Source: Liolophura sinensis (taxonomy: Eukaryota > Mollusca > Polyplacophora > Chitonida > Chitonidae). From it: a DNA stretch of 64,000 nt. A model generated the notes under the pieces. It saw only the letters and a program-made list of their open reading frames with translations. It had not been told where the DNA came from and made no database searches. The stretch covers positions 79,574,028 to 79,638,027 of the forward strand of contig NC_088295.1 of NCBI RefSeq assembly GCF_032854445.1, written 5' to 3'. This document shows positions 49,201-61,878 of the stretch, piece by piece. Numbering within the stretch: position 1 is the stretch's first letter; every line of letters starts with the position of its first letter. The translations under genes were made by a program, and so were the position numbers.

Positions 49201-52200
49201 GCTATCTGTTTGGCTGGTTGTGCGACAGGTGATGATGTGGTGACTGCTATCTGTATGCCTCGTTGTGCGACAAGTGATGATGTGGTGACTGCTACTTGTA
49301 GGTGGCAATATAGTCATTTATCTACAATGCGCATAGCTCATAGATCCTGATTGCGTGATGAATGTTATCCATGTGTCTGAGAACAGTAATATATTCTTGA
49401 GCACCTTCAAGATATGGCATGAAAGTACAATCATTCTTGGTTTTAGACATACATAATCAACTTAAATTGAACATTTCGTGACTATACAATAGGGGCCTAA
49501 ATGTTACTGCCCCAAGGGGTTAGGTTCCCACAAGCGGGAGTTTCGGGCTCTGTCATACAGTGCACGTAAGACAGATTAGTCTTCATAGATGTCTTGTCTA
49601 TGGGACTGAGAGTACGTGAGAATGGGGTTGCAATTATCTGTGGGACTACACGTGCGTGATAATGGGATGACGGTTATCTGACGGACTGAGTCTACGTGAT
49701 AATGAGGCAACGGTTATCTGTGGGTCTGAAAGTACGTGATAATGGGATGACTGTTATCTGTGAGACAAAGTAAATGATAATGAGGTGACTGTCACCTGTT
49801 GGATGACTGTTACCTGTTGTCTGTTGGGCTGCTAATTGTGGTGTGATAACGGCCATTTAGTTGTTGAATTAGTATGGGCATGGTGACTGGTGACTGAGTA
49901 TTAATGATGTGCTTAGATATCTGTGCCTGCATGCGAGTAAGTGGTGATGTGGCGACTTTTATACATCACCACTTACTAATGTAACTAATAGTGTAACTAA
50001 TATTGAGTTATGGCGTGGTTGTCGTTACACTTGACTGTGACTGAATATCGGTGATGCTAAGGCAACTGATGTACATGCTGCTGAGAGTCAGTGATGACGT
50101 GGTGACTGTCGCACATTTTACTGAGAGTCAGTGGTGATGTGATTACTATCGCACGTGTTGTTGATCGAGTCAGTAATGGTATGGTGACCATTAAACGTGT
50201 GGCTGAGTCAGTGATGGTGTGGCGACTGTTGCACGTGTTGTTGAGAGTCATTGATGATGTGACGACTGCTACACGTGTGATTGAGAGTCAGTGATGATGT
50301 GGTGACTGTTACACGTGTGACTGAGAATCGGAGATGATGTAGTGACTGTTGCATGGCGACGGGTGCACGCGTGATTGAGAGTCAGTGATGATGCGGCGAC
50401 GGGTGCACGCGTGATTGAGAATCAGTGATGATGTAGCGACTCGTACACGTGTCATTGGGTGTCAATGATGATATATCACAACTGTTATTTGTGGTGTAAA
50501 GGGTAAAGGGTTATTTGTTGGCGCAGATATCACGGAAACTTGAGCCGAGACCAGGTAGAAGATCTGTTGTCTAAGGCGGGAGATGGTTCATTTCTTGTAC
50601 GAGATAGTGAACATGGGGACGGGGAATACAGACTGGCAATCAGGTAAGGTCTCAATCACCTCAGTCTCTGGCATAAGTACATGTTGTGACGGACTTCCTT
50701 GTCTTATCACAGTCGTAAAATGAGACACCGTCAATTGCTTTGAAAAGTTGTCAATTGCACTGAAAGGTTGTGGGAGTATTGAATTTAATTTATGTCCTAC
50801 TACGACCATGAATACGGCTTAAGTCACTGGACTGTGAATTACTTCCTGGAATATATAGAACAGTATCATTTTCGCTACAATATCGAGTTTCATGCGCTAA
50901 TATGCTAACCCACCCAAGTGCCGTTACACAGTGGTAACATTTGGGAAAACACCGCCATAAGCTTCAAAGTCATGTGACTTATTTTTACAGCAAACCACAA
51001 TTTTGACTGTATTTACGTGGTAATTATCTCGACATAAACTGTTTCACTATTACCGTTTAACAGATTTTTCTTTTGTTATTTTTGCTTCTGGCTACTTAGT
51101 TGCTCGAAGTTAAGCATCTCAATAGTTTACAGGTTTGATGCATTGTCTGTAGCGCAGGATATATAGTAGCCAGCTTCTGAAGTCATCATCTCCTGTATCT
51201 CAATATATCAACTATTATATTTCATAGGCGTGGATAGCATGTCTCCGATAGAGAACAGGTTCAAAACCGGTCTCCAGGGGAGGCTACTTTGAGAAAAACA
51301 GAAATTGTTTGCATTCGTTATAAATATATCCACAGATTAAGATCTAAATGGCTGAGCATTTCACTGAAGAAGTTTGGTTTAAGATCTAGCAGTCATATTA
51401 TCTACGACCATTCTATGCAAATGAAAAAGAAGTAACTAACCAACATCATTGCCATCCTTAAAGCTGAGAAATCAGTTGGTAATGTCGGTGTGCTTGCTTT
51501 CTCTCACAACTATCGATGACCTGTTAAAAAGCTTGAGCTTGAGCGTTGGCCTTTTGAACTTTACTTTCTACTCTTTCATTCAATAGGTTTTGTCCAGTTT
51601 CCCTCTGACAGTTTATTGGATGGGAGGTTACATGAAACCTTTACAAAGGTTTCCCCGCCCGCCAGCCTTATCAGTTATTCACATGCAGCTAGCAAATAGA
51701 ACTCCACTTACGAAACTCACGCCGTGGTATTAGTGTAATTTTTAAGAAATTCTTAAACCCCTATCGAAACAAAAAAATAAAAAAATAAATAAACCAAGTA
51801 ATTGTCGGCAATGTTACAAATGCCTTGCAAATGTAGTAATTTTGCATGAGACACAGAACATGTTTTACGTTTGATTTCCGTTGTTCTTCTTCAGATTTGA
51901 TGAAACTGTTCGTCACTTCAAACTGTTCTACGACGGCCAGCATTATGTGGGAGAGAAACGTTTCAATTCTCTGACGGACTTAGTCCAAGATGGCCTTATA
52001 ACCTTTTATATAGAGGCCAAGGCAGGTTGTTACCTGGACGATATGGCGAATGAGACAGCGTACGCAAACTCACCGTTTGGAAAATTAACGACCCCTCAAG
52101 AGGGTCAGTTTAAAGAACTTCTGATGAGGACTGTCCGGAAGACGAAGAACATGATGGCGTTGTTAGGCGCAGTGTCGTGTAAAGTAAGAACGAGAATCTC

Positions 52201-55200
52201 TTTGAACGCACAATACTGAGTTGTACATGATGTTAGCAGTAGTCCAAAATGCATTAAAGGGTAAACGTTCTGTATGATGCCCAGAGATACTGTATGCGAT
52301 CGTTTTGAAAATGCTTGTGTCAACGGCTGGATCTCCTGACACCGACGGTGTCTCAGCGCCGTCTCAGCGTCTGTTGTTTTGTGGAGGAGGTTGGCGTGGG
52401 GTGGGGGGGGGGGATTCGGTGGACATCATGTCATTGCCTATGTATCCGAGCATCTAAATCCCACGGTTTGACGAAAGAACATATTGTCCTATATCTTAGT
52501 GCCTGTAGCATCGGTCTTTGTTGTGGTATTACCCTCTGTGGCTCTACTCACTACATAGTACAGTATATTAACGTGACTCATGCATCTTATGCGCTTGAGA
52601 AAAATGATGAGCTTCACGAAATAGTAGAAAGAATCAACTTTCTACGGAACAACCAAATAAAGCCATTTTTGAAAATTACACTGAATAAAGGCTACACCAT
52701 AAATATACAGATGATCAGGTTGTTCAGAATCGTATGTATTGTGGGAAGCACTTTACAGGTACTTGGTAGAAATAAAATCCGGAGCTATTTTATCGAAGCA
52801 AAGTGAGATATGCTTCAAACTATAAATGAAAGAATATATAGCAAAAGCAGTTACTTTTAGAAAGCATCTGTTTTTAACTTTTACAGGATGCCACTGACAG
52901 TTCGTGGATGGATGACTGTTCGTCGGAAGTGTATGAGAAGCCTCATCGGTTTAAGGTATTGTACCAAGATGGAGTAGTCCACCGTTTAATATTATGCAGT
53001 AGCCAGGGAATGAACTGTACAAAGCTAGGTAAAAATACTTTTCTAGGTTAGAAAAATAAAATCTATAGTTTAACTCCTCGTTGACATAAACTCTGTCAAA
53101 AAAGAAACGCAACCCCTGTCCTCGGATATCAAAAACTCGTTCGAATAAAGTTATTGTTTCCAAACTAAATTTTAGCCAAATGTAATGAAATTATACACGT
53201 TTTTAATGAAGATTACCATCCAAACAACTGCCTTTTCTCTCCTAAGTGTATTTTATTGCTTATTACGTCACAACGCATGGGGTGACCCTGTTGACTTCGC
53301 ACACAGAACCATTCACCTGCAAATCATGTCAATGGCAGTTATAGTGTGGGGGTGTATAAAAGCCCATGTGCTTTCGTATTTTATTCATTCATTCGTCGAC
53401 GAAAGGCAGTCGGTAAAATGCCGCGACTGAGTGCTGCCGACCGAAATATCGCCATTGGTCGTCTTCAAGCCGGAGAAAGTTTTTGTACTATTGCACGACA
53501 CCTAAATGTTCAGAAAACAACGATATCCCGACTTTGGAGCCGTTACAACAACTTTAATTCGACCAACGATCGCCCGAGAAGTGGAAGGCCAAGAATCACG
53601 ACCCCACTTCAAGATCGGTGCATCCGGGTCCTTCACCTGCGTAATCGGCATGCCCTACCAACCGTGACTGCCACACAAATACCAGGTTTGAGGAGAGTGT
53701 CGACTCAAACGATTAGGAACCGTCTGAAAGAAGCGGGTTTACGTGCCTGTAGACCAGTAGTTGGACCTGTACTACGCCCCTTACATCGACGCCTACGACT
53801 CAGGTGGTGCAACAACGTAAGGATATGGACTTTACAAAACTGGAGGCGCATCTGGTTTTCTGATGAATCCCGTTTTCTTTTGACACGTCACGACGGAAGA
53901 CAGCGTGTGTATAGGAGACGTCATGAACGCTTTGCGCCCATCTGCGTCCGGCAGGTGGACAGATTTGGCGGAGGCAGTGTTATGGTTTGGGGAGCCATCT
54001 CGTACAACCAGAAATCAGACTTGGTGATCGTTCCAGGGAACCTGACAGCCCAACGTTACATCAACCACGTGTTACAGCCTCACCTTCTCCCGATTATTGA
54101 CCGACAGACACAGCTTTTTCAACAGGACAACGCCAGGCCTCATACTGCACGTGCAACAATGAACTTTCTGCAGGATTCCAACGTCAATGTCTTGCCGTGG
54201 CCCTCTAAATCACCAGACCTCAACCCTATTGAACACCTGTGGGATACTCTAGATCGACACGTGCGTCAACGTCAGCCACCGCCACAGACGCTTCAACAGC
54301 TCGCCGTTGCGTTACAGGAGGAGTGGAGGGCCATTCCCCAGGAGAGAATCAGGCGTCTTATCCGTTCTTGCCGTGCAGTGATTGCAGCTCGTGGTGGTCA
54401 TACGAGATACTGAGAAAGACGCCCCCTGGTGAGCAACTGGTGTCTGTGAGATGACTTTTGAAAAGACAGTTTTAAACATGACCATCTTGATTATTATTCT
54501 GCCAAATTTCTGACTTCTGTCTTCAATAAGAAAAAGTTGTGCCGTCCTAAAACTAAATATTAAAATCTCTAAAATACGGGTGTTGCGTTTCTTTTTTGAC
54601 AGAGTTTATAAGGCTAATATTTGTAAAAATGGTATATTTATGGCATCTCTTGGTTTCCACATAAGCCTTACACTTTGTTACAAACTGTGTAGTTGACTGA
54701 AATTAAGTTAGTGATACATGGTTCGCTGGGGATTCCGACAGCGTTGAAATTAATCAAACTGCGATCAAATCATGATCTTATTTGCATACACAGCGGAGGT
54801 AAACTTCCGAAACTCCGCTCACCTTTAGCTTTTGTTTTTATGTGTAGAAAATGGAGGATAAATATCTATGCGACGAATATAGCTTAAATGCTGAAATGTT
54901 GCACTTGATAAAATAGAACCCTTTTTCATACTAAATTAGAGAAATGACTTTTATCAGAACTAAATGGTTGACACATTTAGGTAATAGTCGTTCGCATTTC
55001 CAGATGAAATGTCAAATATGAATCAATTAATGCCGCTGTCATTTGCAGACGAACACGTTCAAAGGGTTGCACTGGTGTGACTTGTGTGCCAACTTTCTCT
55101 GGGGTATCGTTCAGCAGGGAGTCAAATGTCAAGGTAATTATGATAACAACAACTTGGCAACCATCTTGAAGGGATGACACACCTGATGAGAGTTACACTA

Positions 55201-58200
55201 TCCGCTTATAAAATGTGTCCGACGCCACCTCGTATGTAGATATTGAATGTTTTCACAAACTTCATTCACCCATCAGTGAACATTGACGGTTTCGGCAGCT
55301 GTATCCACCCAAATAATAGACAGTAAAAGTTGTCGTCTAACTCTCTCCACCCTTGTATACACAGTTAATGTTGTCGTCTAACTCTCTCCACCCATGTATA
55401 GACAGTAAACGTTGTCGTCTAACTCTCTCCACTCATGTATAGACAGTAAACGTTGTCGACTAACTCTCTCTACTCATGTATAGGCAGTAAACGTTGTCGT
55501 CTAACTCTCTCCACCCATGTATAGACAGTAAACGTTGTCGTCTAACTCTCTCTACTCATGTATAGGCAGTAAACGTTGTCGTCTAACTCTCTCCACCCAT
55601 GTATAGACAGTAAACGTTGCCATCTAGCTCTCTCTCGACCCATTTGTAGACAGTAAACGTTGTCGTCTAACTCTTTCCACCCATGTATAGGCAGTAAACG
55701 TTGTCGTCTAACACTCTCCACCCATGTATAGACAGTAAACGTTGCCATCTAGCTCTCTCTCGACCCGTTTATAGACAGTAAACGTTGTCGTCTAACTCTC
55801 TCCACCCATGTATAGACAGTTCCTTTCTGTTGAGACATACCTGCCTAATTTAAATATATCTGTGCATGCAAATAAATTATTTTTGCAGTAAGTAAATCTG
55901 AGGGCATAAGGAACTATGTGAGCAAAGTTTCCACATCAAAGTATCCAGCTAATCGTCTTTGATATGATGGCATTTATAACCGAAAAAAAACATTACATTG
56001 TTATTATTATATTATAACACTTATGAAAGAAGGTCAAAAATACTCTCTATTTTTCCATGAACATCTAACATTCCAATCTCTATTTTTATGCAAATATCCA
56101 TATTAACCAATGTGCTAGTCTAGTTTAATACAATCTGGTTTTTAAAAAGTGAGAGGCAAGAAAAATTTCACCATAGTCTATTTTATGGGTTGTCCAGGTG
56201 TGACAGTAAATATAACTTTGTGAATATAGCTGTTAAAATTGTCTTTCTAAACACAGCTTTATTGTGTGTTTTCAGATTGTGGTTTCAAAGCTCACGTGAA
56301 ATGTGCCTTTATAGTTCCTAACAACTGCCTACCAAGTATGAAGTATGTAAAGAAGGTATTCGGAGTAGACTTGACAACTGTGTGTAAAGCCCAGAAAAAC
56401 ACAGTGCCCACAATAGTTCAAAAATGTATCGAGGAAATCGATGCTAAAGGTAAGAGGTAGCCCACAGACAGCGTGAATTATTGGGATATGGTAAAAATTG
56501 TACAAAGGCAAAATGTTACACCGCTTATCATACTATAAACAAAAGTACATCATGCTATAAATGTTTGTTTCTAAATTCGAATAAAGGGTCTTCCATAGCC
56601 TAATTGTTAGCGTGCTACCGCAGCACATTGACCCAGGAGCTCTGTCACCAATACGATCGCTTGGAGTTAAATTCCAGCCTATGTTGATTCCCTCTCCGCA
56701 GGTACCTGAGAAGGTCTTGCAGCAACCTGCGGATGGTATTGAGTTTAAATTCGATTACAATGTGTTTATTATTAAGCTATGCTCCCGACAAAACTATCTG
56801 TTAGCTCATTGTTTCAAATTTTATTTAACATTTTTAGCGGAGTCTTTGATTTTGATGAGTATTTGACCGTTTTTTGTTTTTAGGGCTGAATGAGATGGGT
56901 ATATACAGAGTGGCTGGAGAGAGTTCGGATGTGGAGGCTATCAGGAAGGCGCATGACAGAGGTGAGACGCGCAGGTTCTCGAGTTTATTTTTGCAGTTAA
57001 ACAACTCCACACTTCAACTCCACATTAAAATTTACAAGCGAAAACTTTACTGATAAGATTGTGATACATTTTATCTAAAGTATCATGCATGATTACATGG
57101 CCCTTAACGAAACTTAACGAAAAGACAACGTTAAAGTGATAATATTTTTGTATTGATACTTTTGTTATTAACAATAACCCTCAACTTGCAGACCGGAAAT
57201 CCGGAGAAGTACCCAAGTTCAAAAGTTCCGGGGACCATATCCACACAGTAGCTAGTGTTCTCAAATTGTTCTTCCGAATGTTACCCATTCCGCTCATCAC
57301 ATTTCATGTTTATCCCAAGCTGCTAGCATCCACAAGTAAGTTTGCACGAAACTGTCAGTGGATCTAGGCATTTTGCATATTATTAAATTAGGCAATGTCA
57401 TGAAAGCAATAAAACCATGATCTTGTTCCACAAAGCATGAAGACGTTGGTTAAGATAATCTTGCTAAACTACAGGTACCAAGGCTACAAATCTCTGTAAC
57501 GCCATGCGCTATCATGTAATCCTTACACTGCCTGAATTGTAACTGACTGAATACCAAAATAAGCGACTCCGTGTTTTTTTTTCAACCTAACTCGGTCATC
57601 AGGATATGCCACAAATTGCAACACAAATTATGCCCATATTTATATCATCGTTGGTCATACTTGTAGCGCCCAAAACTCTATCTGGAAGCCGGCGAGTACA
57701 GCTGATGCGAGAGGCTCTGAAGGAGTTACCTGCCGCTCATTACCAGACCCTCAAGTACCTGATTGCCCATCTCAGCAGGTACATCCTTGTCAAACCAGTT
57801 GAAGTTTTTTTTAAAAAAAAGTGTTTATATTGTTGAAATGAAATGTTTGTCAAGATTCGCACATGTATACCTGTAATAAATGTCAGTAAGTTTCAGTTCT
57901 TAGTAGGTATTAATGTTTATACGGTCCAAAAGTTCTTGTACTTAACAACAAAGGTGACGTGAATTGAATACATACTTTTAACATCGGGCAGCAACAGATG
58001 GTTAAAGAGCTGGATGGGTGCAATGGTCAGGCCGTTGACCGGTGAGGTCGCGTGTTCAGATCCAGCTTTCACTGTTTCCAATGTGACTATGAGCCTGTAG
58101 GTTTGTCAGACATTTGGCGAAAGAAGGTGGTTTAGTCCAGGCACTCCAGGTTTCTCAACATATTAACCTCACTGCTGTCATTTAAATGAAAAATTCTAGA

Positions 58201-58664
58201 GGGCAGCGTTAAACACCAATGAAATACATACATAAATATCCGAGTAAAGTGGGGTGCGAAGCAATTTTAAGAATCATCAAAAATTTATACAATAATTTGA
58301 ATTCAGTTAGATCAAATTATAACCTTTATCATAAGGTAAATAACCTTGTAAATGAGCAATATGTTTACACGGAATAAAATGATAGAACTGAATAAAAGAG
58401 AGATCAGATGTTGAAATCATGCGTCCTGTTTTTTCCCCACGTGCTAAGTCTCGTTCTCTGTTTGTGTGCTGTTATAGAGTGGAGCAGAGGAAGGAAGTGA
58501 ACAAAATGTCTCCTGAAAACCTGGCTATAGTATTCGCCCCGACTATCATGAGGGCTAAGGACGTGGACGGGGACCCTTACTCTGCCTTCAGGAATCTGGA
58601 AGCCGAACACCGAGCCGTTACTTACCTCATTGTTTACCAAAGTAAAATATTCTGTGCGTCGTAA
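40289..58664 (+). CDS. CHN1: chimaerin, SH2-C1-RhoGAP Rac GTPase-activating protein, 12 exons
   Basis: Chimaerins are cytosolic proteins that move to membranes on binding diacylglycerol and switch off Rac; the SH2 domain links them to receptor tyrosine kinase and Eph signalling. Exons: 40289-40442, 47291-47346, 47792-47823, 50527-50643, 51895-52183, 52887-52955, 55049-55133, 56276-56449, 56884-56961, 57192-57335, 57667-57778, 58478-58664. All are in frame; the product is 498 aa (vertebrate SH2 forms about 460). SH2 spans about residues 82-160 with the FLVRDS phosphotyrosine-binding Arg. C1 spans 236-285 and fits HX12CX2CX13CX2CX4HX2CX7C exactly. RhoGAP covers about 300-490 with the Arg finger in GIYRVAG (Arg334), LKLFFRMLPIPL and NLAIVFAPT. 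The N-terminal exon is acidic and Tyr-rich, unlike my recollection of the vertebrate start. I chose the first ATG in frame. Whether it is the CHN1 or CHN2 type cannot be decided; the invertebrate gene may predate the split. Confidence 0.93.
43180..43960. repeat. 61-bp minisatellite in chimaerin intron 1
   Basis: About 12 diverged copies of a unit of cactattgtatatcacactg, ttgggttagagacatccgta and tatcgtgacacccacactgg. Copies vary in length by a few bases and decay at both ends. Confidence 0.85.
44156..44215 (-). repeat. SINE family A tail fragment
   Basis: TTTA repeats followed by ctgattggtgttttacgtcg and tactt, then unrelated sequence. Only the 3' end of the SINE is present, consistent with a heavily 5'-truncated insertion. 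Confidence 0.7.
48230..49305. repeat. 45-bp minisatellite in chimaerin intron 3
   Basis: About 24 copies of a unit of gctggttgtgagacaagtga, tgatgtggtgactgctatct and gtatg. Because 45 is a multiple of three, several frames on both strands stay open, giving repeats of about 15 residues such as TAICLAGCETSDDVV. Two shortened units (near 48500 and 49165) shift the phase. I see no signal that any of this is translated. Confidence 0.93.
49570..50510. repeat. diverged tandem repeats related to the 45-bp array
   Basis: Two further blocks: about 49600-49760 (unit with gtgataatgggatgacggtt, about 40 bp) and about 50040-50510 (unit with gagagtcagtgatgatgtgg, tgactgttacacgtgtg, about 44 bp). The shared core gatgatgtggtgactg links the second block to the 48230-49305 array. 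The last decayed unit ends within about 20-60 bp of the exon 4 acceptor at 50526. Confidence 0.75.
53089..54606 (+). mobile_element. Tc1-type DNA transposon, 1518 bp, intact
   Basis: Inserted in chimaerin intron 6. The terminal inverted repeats (53089-53113 and 54582-54606) match perfectly over 25 bp and begin AACTCTGTCAAAAAAGAAAC. A TA dinucleotide lies directly outside each end (53087-53088, 54607-54608), the usual Tc1/mariner target duplication. It encodes one uninterrupted transposase. Intact ends plus an intact gene suggest recent insertion. Confidence 0.95.
53418..54413 (+). CDS. Tc1-type transposase (DD34E), 331 aa
   Basis: Cuts and pastes its own element at TA sites. The N-terminus carries helix-turn-helix DNA-binding regions (about residues 5-45 and 60-120) joined by an AT-hook-like RSGRPR. 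The catalytic residues are the Asp of WFSDESRF, the Asp of FQQDNARPHTA and the Glu of PDLNPIEHLW; 34 residues separate the last two, the Tc1 signature. The frame stays open 24 codons upstream, but Met at 53418 (MPRLS...) matches the usual Tc1 start. No stop or frameshift is seen, and the length is normal for the family. Confidence 0.95.
   Translation: MPRLSAADRNIAIGRLQAGESFCTIARHLNVQKTTISRLWSRYNNFNSTNDRPRSGRPRITTPLQDRCIRVLHLRNRHALPTVTATQIPGLRRVSTQTIRNRLKEAGLRACRPVVGPVLRPLHRRLRLRWCNNVRIWTLQNWRRIWFSDESRFLLTRHDGRQRVYRRRHERFAPICVRQVDRFGGGSVMVWGAISYNQKSDLVIVPGNLTAQRYINHVLQPHLLPIIDRQTQLFQQDNARPHTARATMNFLQDSNVNVLPWPSKSPDLNPIEHLWDTLDRHVRQRQPPPQTLQQLAVALQEEWRAIPQERIRRLIRSCRAVIAARGGHTRY
55318..55820. 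repeat. 41-bp minisatellite in chimaerin intron 7
   Basis: About 12 copies of a unit of acagtaaacgttgtcgtcta, actctctccacccatgtata and g. Variants carry 'gccatctagctctctctcg' in two places at similar spacing, suggesting a multi-unit duplication. It starts about 185 bp after the exon 7 donor, so unlike four other arrays here it does not include an exon edge. Confidence 0.9.
56583..56745 (+). repeat. SINE family A, 5' two thirds
   Basis: Head ggtcttccatagcctaattg then ttagcgtgctaccgcagcac, B-box-like ttggagttaaattccagcc, body to agcaacctgcggatggt. The 3' tail is missing. Lies in chimaerin intron 8, about 140 bp before exon 9. Confidence 0.7.
57990..58240 (+). repeat. SINE-like repeat, family C
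   Basis: tRNA-like head (tgggtgcaatggtcaggccg, B-box-like gcgtgttcagatccagc), body with gagcctgtaggtttgtcaga, and a 3' end aaaattctagagggcagcgt then taaacacc that resembles the family A tail. Lies in chimaerin intron 11. Confidence 0.6.
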
Positions 58665-61600
58665 AAACGGTTATTGCTGCTGTAGTTCATATGTGAATAG
58701 GAGAATGCATCCAAGTTGCTGATGATCTGAAAAATCCGTGTTTAGCCCAGGTTGTATTTTATCGTGCAATTATACCTCCTCACGTCCTACCACCATAGCT
58801 CAAAAAGCTTATTTATTTATTCGCATAGCTGCATACCAGTACCAAGAAACTTTGTAAATCCTGAATTATTTGGGATTTTTTTTATCATTTCTATTGAATC
58901 TAACCTTCAAATCAGATCAGTTTTTTTTTCTATGGATAGCTGCTGCGATGAGAGACCCATTTTTGGACAGACGATTTTAAGTAGACTAAAACTGATCTTA
59001 AATATAGGGTGAACGTCACAGCAATACTGTCAGCCAGGGAGAGACAGGTGTAAACTGGGGAAGACAGCAGTGATTTTTATGAGAGGTCAAGTCTGGGACT
59101 TAATCGGCCTCAAACTACAACGAGTAGAATCTATGTGTATGAAGAAAACTGTGAATGGTAACTGTTCAACTGGCTTTAAAGTTTGTAACATGTTTTAATC
59201 TGTGATGGTTCTAATTTGAAACCAAGACGCTGTGCGACTGTAGCTTCCGCCTTTCTGTTGATGTAGAGAATATCTGTCTGTTCACACAATATATTTTACG
59301 ATGAAAACGTGTAACAATCGGATGGTGTTATACCGATAAATGAACAGTACCTGAGCACATTTTATTTTCAGTGTGCATATTAATGCTCAATGAATTTACT
59401 ATCATAGTTATGTTGTGGTGAAATCATTTTAACATGACGGAGAAACTATTTTCAAGGTTGACGGTACTTTAACTTTCATTGTATTCTTTTATGCTCAAGT
59501 GCAGTGAACAGGTGGTGTTGAACACATACCGTTGGTGAAAGACGTGGGATATAATAGTAAACATCGATCAATGATGTTTGTGAATATAGCAAATCTACTG
59601 TAAATATTGTTCCATGTTTAGCTCAATTTTTGGTCTTCTTAACGTATCCCTATGCATTATCTCCTCCATGATGGCTTAGTTCTGTGAGAACGATTTGGGA
59701 TTTCCCCTCAGGTAGTTTGAGTGCCGAAACGAGAAAGGGGAATTCCCAGTACAACTGGCATGCCGGTAGAACTGTGATGGTCAGAGTAGGGAGCTGGCGA
59801 CTGTGATGTATCTTTGCGATTCGCCGCTGGTTTCTTTGAGGGTTCAGTCCGTGTTTTTGTGAAGAGAAGGCAGAGTATTTTGTATTGCTCCTGACTCCAT
59901 CTGTACTCAGTATTGTCTGTAGTGTTGGTCTCGTGTCAGGTTGTGTTTTTGCGAACCATGTGTGCCTTCACCATTAGACACTGGCCTGAGGTGCTGATTA
60001 GACCACAACACTCGTCCGAATAGTTTCAACTCACCAGGCACATTTCTACGTCTGTATATATTTTTTATATATTGTTAATCTTTTTTCTGCCTTTCCCCCA
60101 CCGTGTATTGTTTCTGTACATTTCCTCAGTTTAACTCAAGAATCCAAATGGTAATAAGGCCTTAAACGTTATTTTAAGATCCAAAGCTCTACCATGTGTG
60201 AAAATGGTTATTGTCAATGAATTGAGGGGATTACGTATGAACGATGACAGCTGCACAACTTCGTATGGATTGTATGCATTCCCAGTGGAACTCTCTGTAT
60301 TACATGTTTAAAGGTATTTCTGTTTATGTTAGAACCACTTACGACTCATTTGTCAAATTTGATGTGTGGAAAAAAAGACTCACTTAATAGATTCTAATGT
60401 TTGTACCTCCGGACTTTATGTTGAATACTTTTGATATTGTCAGTATTTTTCTAGTATTAGATCAGGGAGATCCCGTATCACCAGCCTTTCTATTGATATA
60501 AATTTGCTGCATGTATTATAAACCATTCATATATACGTCCTGATTGAGACTGTTTTACCGTTATGACTCTGTACCTTGTGTATATAAATATTTAGTGTAG
60601 CTAAATTGTTTGGCCATGACTGTGCCCTTAGGACATAAAATGACTTCCATATTATCGTTGCGGGTATGATGGTATAATTGATGGCGGTATAAGTTTTCCT
60701 TGGTCACTTACAGTTTCATTGGTTTTGTGAGAGTGGAAAACCTGCTAACCACGCAGTTTAGGCCCAGAGCGTACTTAAACTTTGTGGGTGTTGTCATCTC
60801 GATGTCATCACATTTTACCAGTTTAATCATTTAATACAAAGCTTGTATTTTCACAACAGGGATTGCGCTTTTGTATAAAGAACGCTTTCGTTGCAAAAAC
60901 ACATTAACTTTTCCAGTGCAAATGATATGACTGGTATCTTTTGTGTCTCGTAATTGCCGGTTTGTATCTGACGTATGAATTACTACGGTCTTTTTTTCTG
61001 AAAAAAAATCCTATACAAACAAGACACTTCTGAAATGCTCTGCTGTTGCTCGGGAAATTGTGGCGACAAAATGTCGAGCTTAGGTTTGTATCATTTCCCG
61101 TATGTAGTCGTAATGTACATGGCGTTACATAATTGAAATACAACTAAATAGATATGTATTTCCTCTGGGGACAGGTCACATGACAGTTTGATTGACAGGC
61201 GACTAGGTTGACCATCGGTAATGTTAGTAAACCTACAAATGTATGCCTACCATATTATGTTGTTTGCGCCCATGCCTGCGAACAAAGGACGCAAGGTGTT
61301 TGCCAGAGTTATCGTCCTTATATCGGAGTATAGATATCCAATAAAGTTTAGCGTTGTCAATGTTCCATGGTTTTGTGAGTTTATCGGTGATTCCTTCGTT
61401 GTTTGTGGTGTTAGGCACAAATGATTTCATCTCAAACAAATTATTTAATTTGCCATTGCTTTATTCCATTCGTATAAAATGAAAATGCATTTTAGAGTGG
61501 CGGCACTTTAGATACTAGTAGCTGGGAGAACCACGGAAAGTCTACCCCGTGAAGTCAGTGAGGCTATTATGGCTTAGTGGATAGAGAGACAATGTACCCC

Positions 61601-61878
61601 TGTCCCTCAGCCACAGCTGGCTAATCTTTTGAACTTTTGTCTGTACCAAAAACTTTTTTCGAACAAAAATATTGGACTGGCTTAAACAAATATATAATAT
61701 AATCGTTTACTAGCAAGAAGACGGAGTTGACATTGACAACGCGAACGCGGGAATCTTTAAGATTTTATTCGACCAAAAAGAAATTTTCCAAAATTTGAAT
61801 TGAATTCTATAAGGAATCGATTACTCATATTCGTACAATTTCTACCTAATGTATTAATTTACCCTTGTGAAAAAAGTA
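58665..61878. other. chimaerin 3' UTR and spacer before the ACE-like gene
   Basis: No exon recognised. The first canonical plus-strand AATAAA after the chimaerin stop that I found is near 61339, so much of this may be a long 3' UTR. No SINE or tandem array stands out. Confidence 0.45.
61339..61344 (+). terminator. candidate chimaerin poly(A) signal (AATAAA)
   Basis: AATAAA in tatccaataaagttta, followed 25-70 nt on by a T/GT-rich stretch (ttgtttgtggtgtt), the usual arrangement. It would give a 3' UTR of about 2.7 kb. An earlier noncanonical site is possible. Confidence 0.35.

Noticed and set aside
48206-49317. Several long open frames on both strands with ~15-residue repeats
   Set aside because: A 45-bp unit keeps frames open on both strands simultaneously; being open in both directions argues against coding.
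52315-52806. 163-codon open frame in chimaerin intron 5
   Set aside because: No recognisable domain, low-complexity G run inside, sits between two well-supported coding exons; probably chance.
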